Below are positions 50,724 to 50,800 of a stretch of DNA of 50,800 nt, one piece after another. The notes under the pieces are model-generated. The model saw nothing but the letters and a program-made list of their open reading frames with translations. It had not been told where the DNA came from and made no database searches. Location of the stretch: positions 1-50,800 of the forward strand of contig CAJTUC010000025.1 of the NCBI GenBank assembly GCA_910579395.1, read 5' to 3'. Numbering within the stretch: the stretch's first letter is position 1; the number at the start of each line of letters is the position of its first letter. The position numbers and the translations under genes were made by a program. Source of the DNA: an uncultured Lachnospiraceae bacterium (GTDB lineage Bacteria > Bacillota > Clostridia > Lachnospirales > Lachnospiraceae).

Positions 50724-50800
50724 GCGTTCTTTCGTGTGAGAAAGATTTGCCTTCGGCAAATCGTAGAACTTCTTGGCGAAGCACCCTCTGGTGCAAGCCC
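50724..50800 (-). repeat. Repeat element E, copy 2, inverted and cut by the window edge
   Basis: 77 bp exactly complementary to 28751-28827, including TCTCACAC/GTGTGAGA and the ATTTGCC-TTC-GGCAAAT and GGTGC hairpins. Zero mismatches over 77 bp at a distance of 22 kb indicates recent copying or active homogenisation. Here it lies 41 bp upstream of nfo. The other end is beyond the window. Confidence 0.92.

Overview
The window looks like a chromosomal segment of a spore-forming, Gram-positive Clostridia bacterium, most likely a Lachnospiraceae member. Evidence for this: an alpha/beta-type small acid-soluble spore protein, a YtvI-type sporulation membrane protein, strong purine-rich ribosome binding sites, a TM1266-type hydrogenase regulator, an ECF thiamine S-component under a TPP riboswitch, and gene orders typical of that family. 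I assign the family from protein resemblance, not from a marker gene such as 16S rRNA, which is absent. No rRNA, tRNA or CRISPR array was seen.

Layout. 1-1.2 kb: decayed genes (an Rpn/PD-(D/E)XK-like remnant and a peptidase E-like pseudogene) around a 210-bp MITE. 1.2-7 kb: a HAD phosphatase, a very large GH94-like glycosidase/phosphorylase-type protein and MalQ. 7-11 kb: a TetR regulator with two perfect operators and its flavodoxin-like partner, a GNAT, a CYTH protein, a second inverted copy of the MITE, a DJ-1 protein and the spore protein. 11-14.4 kb: a structured leader, then a lipoprotein SBP and a fused permease-ATPase (a two-gene NitT/TauT/ThiY-type ABC importer), then the TM1266-type regulator. 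14.4-24.2 kb: proteostasis and growth genes in the order tig-clpP-clpX-lon-engB, then ytvI-like, a D-lactate dehydrogenase-like gene, a VanZ and a DUF308 membrane protein. 24.2-34.4 kb: accessory metabolism and regulators, including a LysR, GNATs, a PTS EIIBCA, riboswitch-controlled thiT, DegV, a serine hydrolase-HAD fusion and a CPBP protease. 34.4-41 kb: gltBD behind a leader with two tandem terminators. 41-44 kb: a shortened flagellin, a frameshifted 2-hydroxyacid dehydrogenase and asnA. 44-50.7 kb: a DNA-repair island, with two LexA-type boxes flanking the promoter of a radical SAM/HhH protein and its TIGR03915 partner, then a Crh-like HPr paralogue, a Rad3/DinG-type helicase with an N-terminal nuclease domain, and endonuclease IV.

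The most unusual signal is a family of intergenic hairpin elements. One subfamily (544-753, 9925-10135, a truncated copy at 34409-34524) is a MITE with imperfect terminal inverted repeats and clear 10-11 bp target duplications. Three more elements (13972-14078, 46942-47114, 49599-49816) share its internal core GGCACGCTTTCGCTSC. Two of them also share an inner CTAAGCACYGGCG-like hairpin. Each of the three has completely different long inverted arms that match only each other; in one the arm includes the last codons and stop of the neighbouring gene. A separate 77-bp element occurs as two exact inverted copies 22 kb apart.

Starts were re-chosen from ribosome binding sites wherever the longest open frame ran upstream of a better one. 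Functions rest on motif recognition by eye; no database search was run.
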